Shown here piece by piece: positions 21,701-30,435 of a DNA stretch of 64,000 nt. The notes under the pieces are model-generated. The model had not been told where the DNA came from and searched no databases. It was given only the letters and a program-made list of their open reading frames with translations. Location of the stretch: the NCBI GenBank assembly GCA_036245805.1, contig BTRK01000003.1:33621215-33685214 (forward strand), given 5' to 3'. Source of the DNA: Pristionchus mayeri. Lineage: Eukaryota > Nematoda > Chromadorea > Rhabditida > Neodiplogasteridae. A program made the translations under genes and the position numbers. Every line of letters begins with the position of its first letter. Position 1 is the first letter of the stretch.

Positions 21701-24700
21701 AGGGCGTGAGTTCAAATGTTCCTCTGTGATATGTAGCATATCATGGAAGCGCACTTATCTAGAAACCAGTCTGAATGAACTTCGAAGCAGAAAACGTTAT
21801 CGCTCGAAACGTTTTTCCTCGGCAAGAGTTGAATCCAATGTTTTTTTACTTGTGCTATGTTGAGTCAGGAACCTCCTAAGACCTATTTTTGGAGAGAACT
21901 ACCAACGGGCTTCTTACTCCGCTATGTGAGATTTTACGGCAATCCCCCCCTCAAATTATGCATGATGTCATTCAAATATATTCATATATTGTTCAAGTAA
22001 CCCTCTACTATTGGGGTGTCCGTAAAGTTCGTATAATGCTTCGGAAAAAAGTCAGTTCGCGATCAAATGCAGTGATTACGCAATCTGTTTGTCAGCAATG
22101 TATTGCATCATTCTGACGTTGAGTAGCGAGATGATTTAATCAGTCTCATAGTTGCTACATTGATTCTTGTGATGGACTCCCATCTCTACCTCCGAGTAGT
22201 TTTACTTCATTACTACCGTCTTTGGCCGATCCGCGAAGGAGGCCCACTCTGCCCTGGCCCAGTCGGAAGGAGCTGACGCCTCCTCCATACCCTTCTGCTA
22301 TAAGTGGTTCTCCCGCTTCAAGAAAGGGGAGTTTGGTCTCGATGATCAACCCCGCTCTGGACGCCCTCCCTTCCTCGATCAGCCTCTCGTTCTCCGCACA
22401 CTGAAGCGCAAGCCCATGGCCAGTGTGCGTGAGTTGAAGAAGGATACTGGTACTCCCAGATCAACGGTGTCCGATATCCTCCATCGACCTGGGAAGAAGC
22501 CGAAACTCCCACAACTGATTCCCCATGACCTCTCCCCCGAACAGCTGAAAAATCGTGTTCAAGTCTGTCGGGAATTACTCCATCGTAGATCCAATCTTCG
22601 ATGGGTCAATTCCATCATCGCTACAGATGAGAAGTGGATCACGTACGATAACCCTGTGAGGCGACTGCAATGGGTGGATGCAGATGAGAAGCCCACGCCC
22701 GTCCCGAAGAAGGCAGAGCACGGAAAGAAGGAACTCCTCTGCTTCCTCTTCTCAGTGCTCGGTCCCATCTACTGGGAGATCCTCGCTCCTGGCACCAGCA
22801 TCAATGCCGACCTCTTCTCTGAACAACTGGAAGATGTTGCGATCAGAGTCCCTCCCAGACTCCTGAACCAGGGCAAAATTCTTCTTCTGATGGACAATGC
22901 TCGCCCACATCGAGCGAAGATGACCCAGAAGAAAATGGACGAGCTGAAGATCGAGAGGATTCTCCATCCACCGTATTCCCCGGATCTCTCCCCATGCGAC
23001 TACCACTGCTTCCGCTCTCTCTCTCTGACTTCTGCAAAGGAAAGAAGTTCAAGAATCGAGATGAAGTTGTGAGGGCTTTCGTGAACTGGGCGGTCTCGAA
23101 GAAACCCGCATTCTGGAAGAGAGGAATCGAGACCCTGCCCAATCGCTGGAGGGAGGTAGTGAGAAAGAAGGGGGAATACATTGGTCACTGAGAATTGTAA
23201 AGCATTGAATAAAAAATAAAAACAAAAAATTATACGAACTTTCCGGACACCCCAATACATGCTACCGAGGTAGCTTGAAATCTTGAACGAAAAGGATTTT
23301 ACGCGAGCTCAAACATCATGCTTCAAATGGAGCGTTACTTTCTGGACAGCCTAATACGTTGTTAATGAAGGAAAGTGATACTCACATAAGAGTAAAAGGA
23401 GCTCTGTCAGTATCACATTTTATCGATGCGCATTCATCTTTCGGCTAGAATTAATGTGTAAATATATTTGTATTTTTAAACCACTTTCATTGACACATTT
23501 CTCTTTTTTTCGTTTTTTTCCATGATATACAAACATTTCACCTTTCTACATTCTTCGTCAAGGCTGCATGTGAAATTACTGAAGTATTCCCGGATGTTCT
23601 TGCGAACACATCGAAATCGGAGTATATAAAAGTCATTTATCGAAAGATCTCCAACAACTCTGTATATATTATCCAAACACTTTGCAGACTTTGCATCGAT
23701 CCACTCACTGGAAATTTGATTTTTCTTACAAATAACAATCCCCGAAAACGAACGATCTTTCATTCTTCTGAAGCAGATATTGTACTTGAAATCCATAGCC
23801 GGTATGACATCTTGCTCCCATCCCATCTGGTGTCATCACCGGCTGAATTAATTTTTCATAAATTTTTAATTTTATTTTTAAGCGTTTAAAATTGCATTTT
23901 ATGAATTACCTTTGTGCAATTCATTTCACGTTCGCAATCTTCCGAAAAATAATTCGATCCGCATCCTCCTAAAATCACTTCTTTTCAACTAGAAGCAAGT
24001 AATTCTTTGTGAATATTGACCAAACATTACCCGAGGTTCTCGAGCATGCAATCCTAGCGAGTTTTCGTTTCTCCCTTGCCTATGCACCCAAGCACATTTT
24101 GCCTAGAGTTGCCCTTTTGGGCAAGTTGTCGTATTTGTCTATACGTTTCAGGGCCCGTTAAAAGTGGAGCAAAGGCAAAATATAATTTTTGAAGCTTTCA
24201 TATGCACTGCCTAGATCTCCCCAACGATAAGAAGCTCCGAAATTTTCTTATTGATATCTCCATTACGAAAAGAGCTATCGGTAGTTGGTGGGGAGCCAAA
24301 TCAGGGAACGCTCAGGCAGCGAGCGAGAGAGCACGCGACTTGAAGAGAGCTCTCCTCTAATAGAAACGTATTTCAACCGGAAGCGCGTTTGCCTTTACTC
24401 ATTCTGCACAACTGATCATCACTGTATGGGCGTTCTTAAAGACGAAAATAAGACGCAATTCATCAGAATTGTAACCCCCCCCCCCCCCCAATCCGGCCCT
24501 CCCCTCTTGAGTTCCGAGGATGACCCTAGCATGATCAGTAAGATTTCATCACCAATGTTACTGCTGCATGCATTGTTTGCGAATGGATGATCATGCTATA
24601 CGAAGGCGATAAAACAAAGAAAAAAATAAAATAAAAATAATTACTTTGTTTCACACATCGCATGGCATCGAAATCATCGATTAGTTCATCAGCAGGATTG

Positions 24701-25749
24701 TGAAAATCGCCAGTTTTCCTATTGCATTTTGTCCCTTCGGACAAGGGAAACCAGTCGACCACTCCGCCGATCTCATCGTTGTCGGGGATCTCGTCGTAGT
24801 CGGCATCCTCGGTGTTGCTGCTCCTGAAACATTAAATTGTAGTGAACAAGTTCACTTATTTACGCAGACTGGTTTGTATGCGTATACTGTGTTCACTGCC
24901 AGAAGTTGAAGCGAACAAAGAGCAAAAAAATAGACAGTAAAAGATTGATATATAGATTCGTTTCAATATCATAAGCATTTCGACGTTATTTTTTAAATTA
25001 TCATAATTCAGCTATGGTGCAGCTCCATCATGAAACACTGTGGAATCTTACTCCAAGCCTCCTCCGTAGCACATGTATAGAATGTGATCTCCTTCAACTT
25101 TCGTTAGGGGCTGAATGAGTTTTCATTTAAAATATACTATTTATTTTAATATTGTGGCTACCTCGTAATAGGCGTCTCCGCCAGTGGCATTGAACAGTGA
25201 TCCACGGAGGCATTCTAAGAATATATATTGTTAGAGTTTTTTTCTAAACTAATTGTGTAGATCAAATTATTTTTCTTTTTTTCTTATTGTTTAACTACGA
25301 TAACCTTTTCTTTGGGTCATATTCGGTTCTTGGGTTCAAACTTTCTGAAATTTCCGAATCACTTGCAAAATTTTTCTATCATAAATTACGTTAACTTGAC
25401 TACGGCTGAATTATTTGGAAATAGATAAAAACGGACGTTTAGAACAATGTTTGACCTAAGAAATTAAATCTGAGCCAACGATCTGATTACGGCAGTTGAC
25501 GATATTTGTATTGATTTGCATACGACAATTCCCAAGTTGCTAAGACGATTCCGAAGATAAAGGCAATTATTTACGGTTTTTCCCACTGGAAGTCCATCAA
25601 CTACCGTAATAAGTTCGTTGAGTCAGATTCAATCCTTTACGGCATTCACAGAACCCAAATTTGGTATAGTTAAATAACAGACTTCTCGAACAGCGTATCG
25701 AACTGATCGCCAGTATCATCAGCAGCAAAGGAAGAATTGACGACTTCAT
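12799..25749 (-). CDS. Type I membrane protein with repeated sushi-like cysteine modules, about 620 aa
   Basis: Exons: 25749-25683 (signal peptide, MKSSILPLLLMILAIS), 25214-25162, 25110-25052, 24823-24645, 23968-23910, 23826-23542, 23444-23386, 20895-20762, 20635-20550, 18705-18634, 18586-about 18488, 18357-18293, an unresolved exon near 17.6-18.1 kb, 15423-15293, 15123-15049, 13712-13582 (transmembrane helix LGLYILVSSGVLILIALLVA), 13234-13019, and 12879-12799 (stop). Phases agree except at the unresolved exon and the damaged exon at 18488. About four modules repeat: paired cysteines, G-x-W (GNWSEVKSARC, SSEWIDAKSAKC), then C-V-[RK]-[KQ] at an exon end. This resembles CCP/sushi domains of cell-surface proteins; assignment by eye. 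The cytoplasmic tail is about 100 residues and acidic at the end. A short inverted-repeat element cuts off the module-3 exon and brings a stop codon, so the locus may be a recent pseudogene or use an unseen splice. Confidence 0.7.
13725..15026. mobile_element. Fold-back element, 1.3 kb, in an intron of the membrane protein gene
   Basis: GAGAGACTATCTGAGTGA at the left is mirrored by TCACTCAGATAGTCTCTC at the right. The arms match over about 600 bp around a centre near 14371 (ATTACGGAAAAACTACCGTAAT). CTTGGCACTAGGGAAAAATC and a mirrored partner lie further in. Short frames are symmetrical shadows. Confidence 0.85.
15451..17624. mobile_element. Compound palindromic element with a mirrored 139-codon frame
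   Basis: The outer ends CACTAGCTCGTACGAGAACT and TAGTTCTAATCCACCCTAGTG resemble the CACTAGG...CCTAGTG short elements elsewhere here. The main palindrome (about 15470-17095) is centred near 16285. Each arm holds the same 139-codon frame (15744-16163 plus, 16396-16815 minus) differing at only a few residues. The frame starts MENIQRYSNSCLQSLI and looks coiled-coil at its N-terminus. Smaller perfect dyads, such as GGCGCAATCCACAAG and its complement, lie inside. Part of one arm is repeated again at 17096-17340. The element separates two exons of the membrane protein gene. Confidence 0.75.
18402..18487. mobile_element. Short CACTA..TAGTG inverted-repeat element truncating an exon
   Basis: It contains GAGCTATGACGTCGTGCCGC and its mirror GCGGCATGACGTCATAATTT, ending TCATCCGAAGTAGTG. 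The same family is at 35612-35697 and at the ends of the 15451-17624 element. Its right edge abuts minus-strand exon sequence ending ...PADMH. Confidence 0.7.
18985..19055 (+). repeat. tRNA-like module (SINE-type head), left arm
   Basis: It has an A-box-like TGGCGCGGCTGG, a B-box-like GGTTCGGGTGCC and complementary CATCG/CGATG ends. The anticodon stem is poor, so this is a tRNA-derived relic, not a functional gene. Confidence 0.5.
19440..19512 (-). repeat. tRNA-like module, right arm
   Basis: On the minus strand it reads TGGCGCAGCTGG then GGTTCGAAATCTGG with 'TTTGCATTTTA' between. It is the partner of the 18985 module, in opposite orientation. Degenerate stems argue against a working tRNA. 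Confidence 0.5.
19636..20014. mobile_element. TIR element (AAAGAAGGAGTGTCAGC family) carrying a tRNA-like module
   Basis: The ends are AAAGAAGGAGTGTCAGC and GCTGACACTCCTTCTTT, next to an apparent TTA/TAA duplication; the empty target is visible in the opposite palindrome arm. Inside, 19737-19808 has a good A box (TAGCTCAGTGGG) and B box (GGTTCGATCCC). Relatives are at 40761-40980 and 57271-57635. Confidence 0.7.
22011..23255 (+). mobile_element. Mariner-type transposon (copy 2), nested
   Basis: TA flanked, with ends TTGGGGTGTCCGTAAAGTTC and CTTTCCGGACACCCCAA. Near-identical to 45873-47121. It lies inside the outer mariner 20931-23354. Confidence 0.93.
22172..23191 (+). pseudogene. Mariner transposase with intact catalytic triad but two frameshifts
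   Basis: The reading starts at an ATG in MDSHLYLR. It shifts near 22222 (one extra T compared with the 46 kb copy), runs open from 22416 to 23020, then shifts again in a CT repeat near 23020 that is two bases shorter than in the sister copy. All three catalytic aspartates are visible: ATDEKW, LLMDNARPH and SPCDYH. WVDADEKP and PYSPDLSP are family motifs. It is inactive only because of the frameshifts. Confidence 0.88.
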
Positions 25750-25874
25750 CTAACTGTTGAGTTAATACTGAATTAAGTTATAAAAATACGTAAAAAATAG
25801 GAAAATGAGAGGAAAATAGCACACCTCGACCGGTCGACAGCTGCTCTCTACTGTTTTTAACAAAGGTTTATAGA

Positions 25875-26437
25875 AGGGGTACTGTAGTGACCCACATTCA
25901 AGTTTTCGCCTTTATTTTTTTCCTGCTCAGGAGCGCGATGATTTTACTCCTCTAACTAACATATGTGAATATACACGCTCCCCCAATTATTATAGTGTGC
26001 TTCACTTTGCCATTGATTTCTATTTTATGATCGCTAGCATTTACTACTGGCCACACTCAAACGGGAAATTGCAGGTTCTTTCTTTGTGCGATCAAATCAA
26101 ACCCACATTAGAGTATACGCTAAGTGGAGATATTTAGTGGTACTCCATATTACGTTGTGCATGGAACATTTGACGAGCGTGGATGGAAAGATAGTATCAA
26201 TTATTTGTTTGATCATGAAATTTCATCGAAAATGTAGAAATTATGATTCAGATTTTTTGAAATATTTTATTGTTTCGGATAGGACAGTTGACTGATTCCT
26301 CCCAAATTTAGTATTTATATCAGCAAATTCATGTAAGATAAAATTGTGAAGAAACTAAGATGATTTCATTAAGAAGATTTTACCAAAGAAATAAAAATAT
26401 ACGACGTGATTTTGGGTCACTACAGTACCCTTTACAT
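25875..26437. mobile_element. TIR element (GGGTACTGTAGTGACCCA), 0.56 kb
   Basis: The ends are GGGGTACTGTAGTGACCCA and TGGGTCACTACAGTACCC. It lies 125 bp upstream of the membrane protein start codon at 25749, so in its promoter region. No coding signal. Confidence 0.8.
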
Positions 26438-26978
26438 AAACGTTTCTTTAAAATCGGGGAAAGCAGCTAATCCAAATTTCATTGGCTACATGATTGGGTA
26501 ATGATTAATGTATTCAACAGTCTTGGAATTTGGGATGCATATTTATTACGGCGTATTTTATCTTCACCCGAACAAAAAACGAACGAACTTTTGAAACACC
26601 CTAATATAATATTCATGCAGAAGTTTTTTTCCAAAAATATAGATTGACGTGGGGGGGGGGGGTACTTTGGGGAATGCATATGAAAATACTAACAACTCCC
26701 AAGTTGTTCCGTCGAATCTCCAGCGAACGGCGGCTCATTGAACTGAATTTTGTCCATTTGTTTTCCTTCCGCCCTCCGTATATCATTGTCTGCTTTCGCG
26801 GTTGGGATCACTATTAATCGATGCCAAGCGTCGTTGTGAACTGAAACGCTTGGAGCAAGGACGCGCACGCGCAACATCATTCGAAGAAGAACCGAAAAGA
26901 AGAGCGAAGAACAGAGAGGTGATGCTCGTTGAAATTATCGTAATACAATGGTTGTACATGAAAGTGCTACTGTAGATT
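26438..26978. other. Intergenic with one-sided fold-back remnant
   Basis: A run of about 12 G near 26651, then CAACTCCCAAGTTGTT and CTCCAGCGAACGGCG, resembles one end of the fold-back family seen at 31188. Minus frames here lack splice support. Confidence 0.35.
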
Positions 26979-28804
26979 ATGGCTGCTAAACTCCGCACAA
27001 TATTCGAAAAAGTCACTCCGGAGACAGAGGAGTTGTATACAAATGAAATTGTGCGAGAACATTGGTATGATTCAGCAGAGGAGAATATTCTAGAATATTC
27101 TACTATTAATGTAAAAACGGTATCCTCTAATTGAGCAAGATTAGTGCAATGTATAAATATAAATTTAAATGCATATAAAATGAAATTTTGTTTAGATTGC
27201 TCCGTTTATTTTTGAAATGGTCATCAAGAAACCTGATTACTGTGCACTCTACGCTCAAATGTGTCTTGCCAAGGTACACTTATGGTTGTTATTGAAACGA
27301 CTTTCCCATGAGTTGACTTTGTATAGTAACCAGTCAATCGATTATATGTATAAGATGCTAGTTCGCCGTTTCGGTGATGAGAGAGTGAGAGGAAGAGAAT
27401 GTAGAGAAATTTGCATAACGTGCAATCGATTGCTGGGTTACGATTCAACGATTCAATATGAGAGTTATAACAAACGACGTGCATGATACAGGTGCAGAGC
27501 GAACAGCATGACGACGAGAGGTTTTATTCACATCTACAGGCGGAGATTAGCAAAATCGTCGCAAATATATTCAATTGGGAGAAGGTATTTGTAATTATCA
27601 AATACAAAATTTTCCCGATAACGCATATTCGTACTCGTTGCAGAACCAATACGCCGAGTTCAAAGTACATCGATCAACAATTCGGTGATTCTATGTTTCA
27701 ATTCCATTATTTACATGAACTATAGGTTCATCGATCGTCTTTTGGTTCATGATGTTCTAGACCACAATGTGCCAGAGTATGTAATGAATATACTCGAGTT
27801 AGCGAAGCCCGTGAGTACTACATTTGATTTATTGCTCCTGCTGCCTTACACACATGCTTACTATATTATAATTTGATTCAAACAATATACACTGTGTTCG
27901 GTCCATGAATAGATCTCATTGAGCTCACCAGTGCGTAATGTTTTCCTCAAGCTCATTCATTGAGGGCGACGAGCTGGTAGCGATAGTCGTTAGGATGATC
28001 GAGACTATGGGACTGAACGGAAAGTCGCGATATTATGCTTTTTGCGAAGGAGGATATCCCATCAACGACCATAATACAATTTTCCGTCAACACATACGTC
28101 AACACGGGAGTTAGGCAAGAAATATTTTTTTGCTACTATTTAAATTTCGTTTAACACTTTTTTGTTTTGTTTTGCAGAAAAATCATCCTAAATCTGAAGG
28201 CACTCTTTAATAAAGGATGGGCTTGCACAGATAACTGGGAAGAAGTATCGTCTGCTCAGGTTTGAATTTTGCTTTCCGACACTAATTTATGAAATTTTCC
28301 TGCTGGGGGGGAAGAAGTCTCGTCTGCTCAGGTTTGAATTTTGCTTTCCGACACTAATTTATGAAATATTCCAGCTTGAAGCTGCACTTAAAAGTGAGTC
28401 TGCAGCAGAACCCTCCGCGAATGCTAAAATTTGGAAAGAGAGATGCGAAGAGTCGGAAAAGGATAGAAAACTCTGGAAAGACAAATTCGACAAGGCAGAA
28501 AATAATACGAAGCTCTGGAAAGATAAATTCGAAGATGGTGAAAAAAATACCAAACTCAAACAGTCTGAAGAAAGCGCCAAGTACTGGCAAGCTAAATACG
28601 AGGAAACTGGGAGAAAGTACCGCAAACTACTTGTGATGGTTCATTGAGTTATATTTATAAACCACTTAACTTAAGATCTTTAAATTGATTGTTTGCAGGT
28701 CGGAAAGTGAAAACAAATTGACGAGGCCAACGAATGAGAAGTTTGTTTTCGTGATACTCTTCATGTTCATCACATGCACTTTTCTTCATGATCTTTCTGG
28801 TTAA
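26979..28804 (+). CDS. Divergent MIF4G-domain (eIF4G-type) protein with coiled coil and C-terminal membrane anchor, about 334 aa
   Basis: Exons: 26979-27110, 27196-27273, 27492-27584, 27644-27684, 27726-27810, 27965-28109, 28178-28259, 28375-28616, 28699-28804. MIF4G landmarks are in order: KLRTIFEKVTPET (family: ILNKLTPE), FIFEMVIKKPDYCALYAQMC (family: FekAieEP.y..lYA.lC), RFIDRLLVHDVL (family: iRFIgEL) and DELVAIVVRMIETMG (family: LckLLxtiG). Exon 8 is a lysine-rich repeat in which the unit KLWKDKFDKAENNT recurs about every 14 residues, probably coiled coil. The last exon ends with one hydrophobic helix, FVFVILFMFITCTF, six residues from the stop: a tail anchor. Splicing exon 6 to 7 is one base out of phase in an A run, so there may be an indel. 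MIF4G proteins act in translation or mRNA decay; a membrane-anchored form would be unusual. Confidence 0.65.
28232..28374 (+). repeat. Direct duplication of exon end plus intron, about 75 bp
   Basis: GGAAGAAGTATCGTCTGCTC plus GGTTTGAATTTTGCTTTCCG recurs as GGAAGAAGTCTCGTCTGCTC and the same continuation 78 bp later. The unit contains a splice donor and precedes the acceptor at 28373-28374. Confidence 0.85.
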
Positions 28805-29089
28805 TTTCTAACGTTTGTATCTCATTGTATTTCTTCTTCCTTAATAACATATCGATATTAAAACCATTTTAATCCGGTTTAGGCAAGAAATTAGAGGAAA
28901 GAGTGAAAATTATGATGAGAAGGATTTCGTGAACAGTAAACGAGATTACGCAATTATCAAAATAACAGGGTTCTGGTCACGATATATCACTAATAATTGA
29001 ACAATCCAAAGAGTGATTCCTTTAGGTACACACCGCAAGCTCCGCCCACTCGGCCCTGACCCTTTTCCCCTCGAAAGCGAGATCTAGGG
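28805..29089. other. 3' flank of the MIF4G gene
   Basis: AT-rich; nothing recognised beyond the start of the next inverted repeat. Confidence 0.3.
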
Positions 29090-29365
29090 GGCACAAGCTT
29101 CATTCGCAACCAAATCGCTAGCTCAAAAATGAATTTGGAAGCTATTTTCATAATATTATGAATGAGCCTCCGTGACCATAGAAAATCATTTTCTGAGTAG
29201 GTCAGCATACGAGTTTTATAGAGAAACTTAGCTTAAAAAAGTATAAAACTCGTATGCTGACCTGCTCAGAAAAGGATTTCCCATGGTCAATGAAGTTCAT
29301 TCGAAAGAGGATGGAAAGAGCTTCCAAACCCAGTTTTGGTTGCGAACTCATCATGTGCTTCCATT
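29090..29365. repeat. Inverted repeat, imperfect, about 130-bp arms
   Basis: GTCAGCATACGAGTTTTATA and its complement TATAAAACTCGTATGCTGAC flank a 20-bp loop near 29230. The arms diverge outward (TGGAAGCT/AGCTTCCA still pairs). GGCTCCGCCC-type GC boxes occur on both sides (near 29038 and 29541). Confidence 0.75.
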
Positions 29366-30435
29366 TTTTGGAAGTGTGCATAGCTTGCAACTTATTCAGT
29401 TTCCTCTCTTCCCTATCCCTCCCCTCTCCTGCACGTCTCTCACCCGGCGTGACTAGAGAGAAAGCTCGCTTTCTTCCCCTGTAGGTTTCGACGAAACCCT
29501 ACCCGATTGTTTCGAGAATTGAAACGACAATTGAGAAATAGGCTCCGCCCCTCTTTTTGGACCTTTCAAGTTATGCACAATTGAACCACATTTTTAACCG
29601 TATGTTTTCAAGAACATTAGATATCGGCCTAATTCAAAAATCATGGTCCTATTTAGTTCCATGGGAGCACAATAACCACACAATTAGGCCTGTGTGATGG
29701 TTTCGGCCAGCCACCTTGTGGTCCCTACCTTTAGGGAAAACTTAAAAATACGGCTTGTAAATCATTTAATTAAATACACATAATTTTGCTAAGCCATATG
29801 ACACACTTGTTCCAAATATCAAATGACTTGCCACATGAATACAATAAAACGCAAGATATTGTAGGAAATGTTGTACACCCAAACCATCGTGAATAAACAA
29901 TTGTGGTTTGTATCTAAGTTGTCTATCATATTCTACTCCCATGGGAATGCGATTGATTGCCGTGTTCACGCGAATTCAGCGTCAGCAAAGCGGAAGATAT
30001 CGCATTGTGATCATCTAAATTAGTAGCATGCGTCAGTCTTTAGATACTTTTGAGAAACCTATGTTTTCCGATTTTTTCATGAATGCATTCACAATTGTTA
30101 GTTGTAAGTAGCGCAATAACATGATTTATCCGTTATCAATAATATAGTTTTTATAAGGAATAGGTGGTGAATTGCACCTGTCTGCTCTCCGATTTCACAA
30201 TTCGTTCGGTTTCCACCTTTCCTGCGAACAGGCTATTTCACACATTATCTGATATTTTTCTCTAGGCGATCCTTTCAATAATATTGTCTGTTCTCGAGTA
30301 ACGATAACATGGTCTCTTCATTCTACGCGCTTTCGACGGGATAATCCTTGAGTGGAGAGAATGGAGAGGTCATGTTATCATTTCTAAAACAATTCTCGAA
30401 CGCTAGTATGTACTCTTGTTTTCAGATCTATATCG
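29366..30435. other. Upstream region of the first chemoreceptor gene
   Basis: No coding signal. GCGAACAGGCTATTTCACAC near 30222 is echoed by GCCGAACAGGCTTTTACATA near 34280, upstream of the second gene, and may be a shared promoter element. A GTTTTCAG acceptor just before the start codon suggests a 5' UTR intron or trans-splice site. Confidence 0.35.

Larger units (their letters stand above)
20931..23354. mobile_element. Outer mariner-like element interrupted by a second mariner
   Basis: TA flanks both ends. The terminal repeats are TCAGGTTGTCCAGAAAGTAA and TTACTTTCTGGACAGCCTAA. Without the nested copy (22011-23255) it is about 1.18 kb, mariner-sized. No transposase is recognisable in its own remaining sequence. 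It sits in the intron between exons 23444-23386 and 20895-20762 of the membrane protein gene. Confidence 0.85.

Noticed and set aside
23681..23760. Possible 22-bp intron in the membrane protein exon 23826-23542
   Set aside because: It arose from assuming the CCGGTG acceptor; starting the exon at 23826 gives a continuous frame with module motifs and correct phase, so no tiny intron is needed.
24285..24590. 101-codon plus frame
   Set aside because: It lies in an intron of the minus-strand membrane protein gene, is low in complexity around a poly-C run, and has no acceptor, donor or motif.
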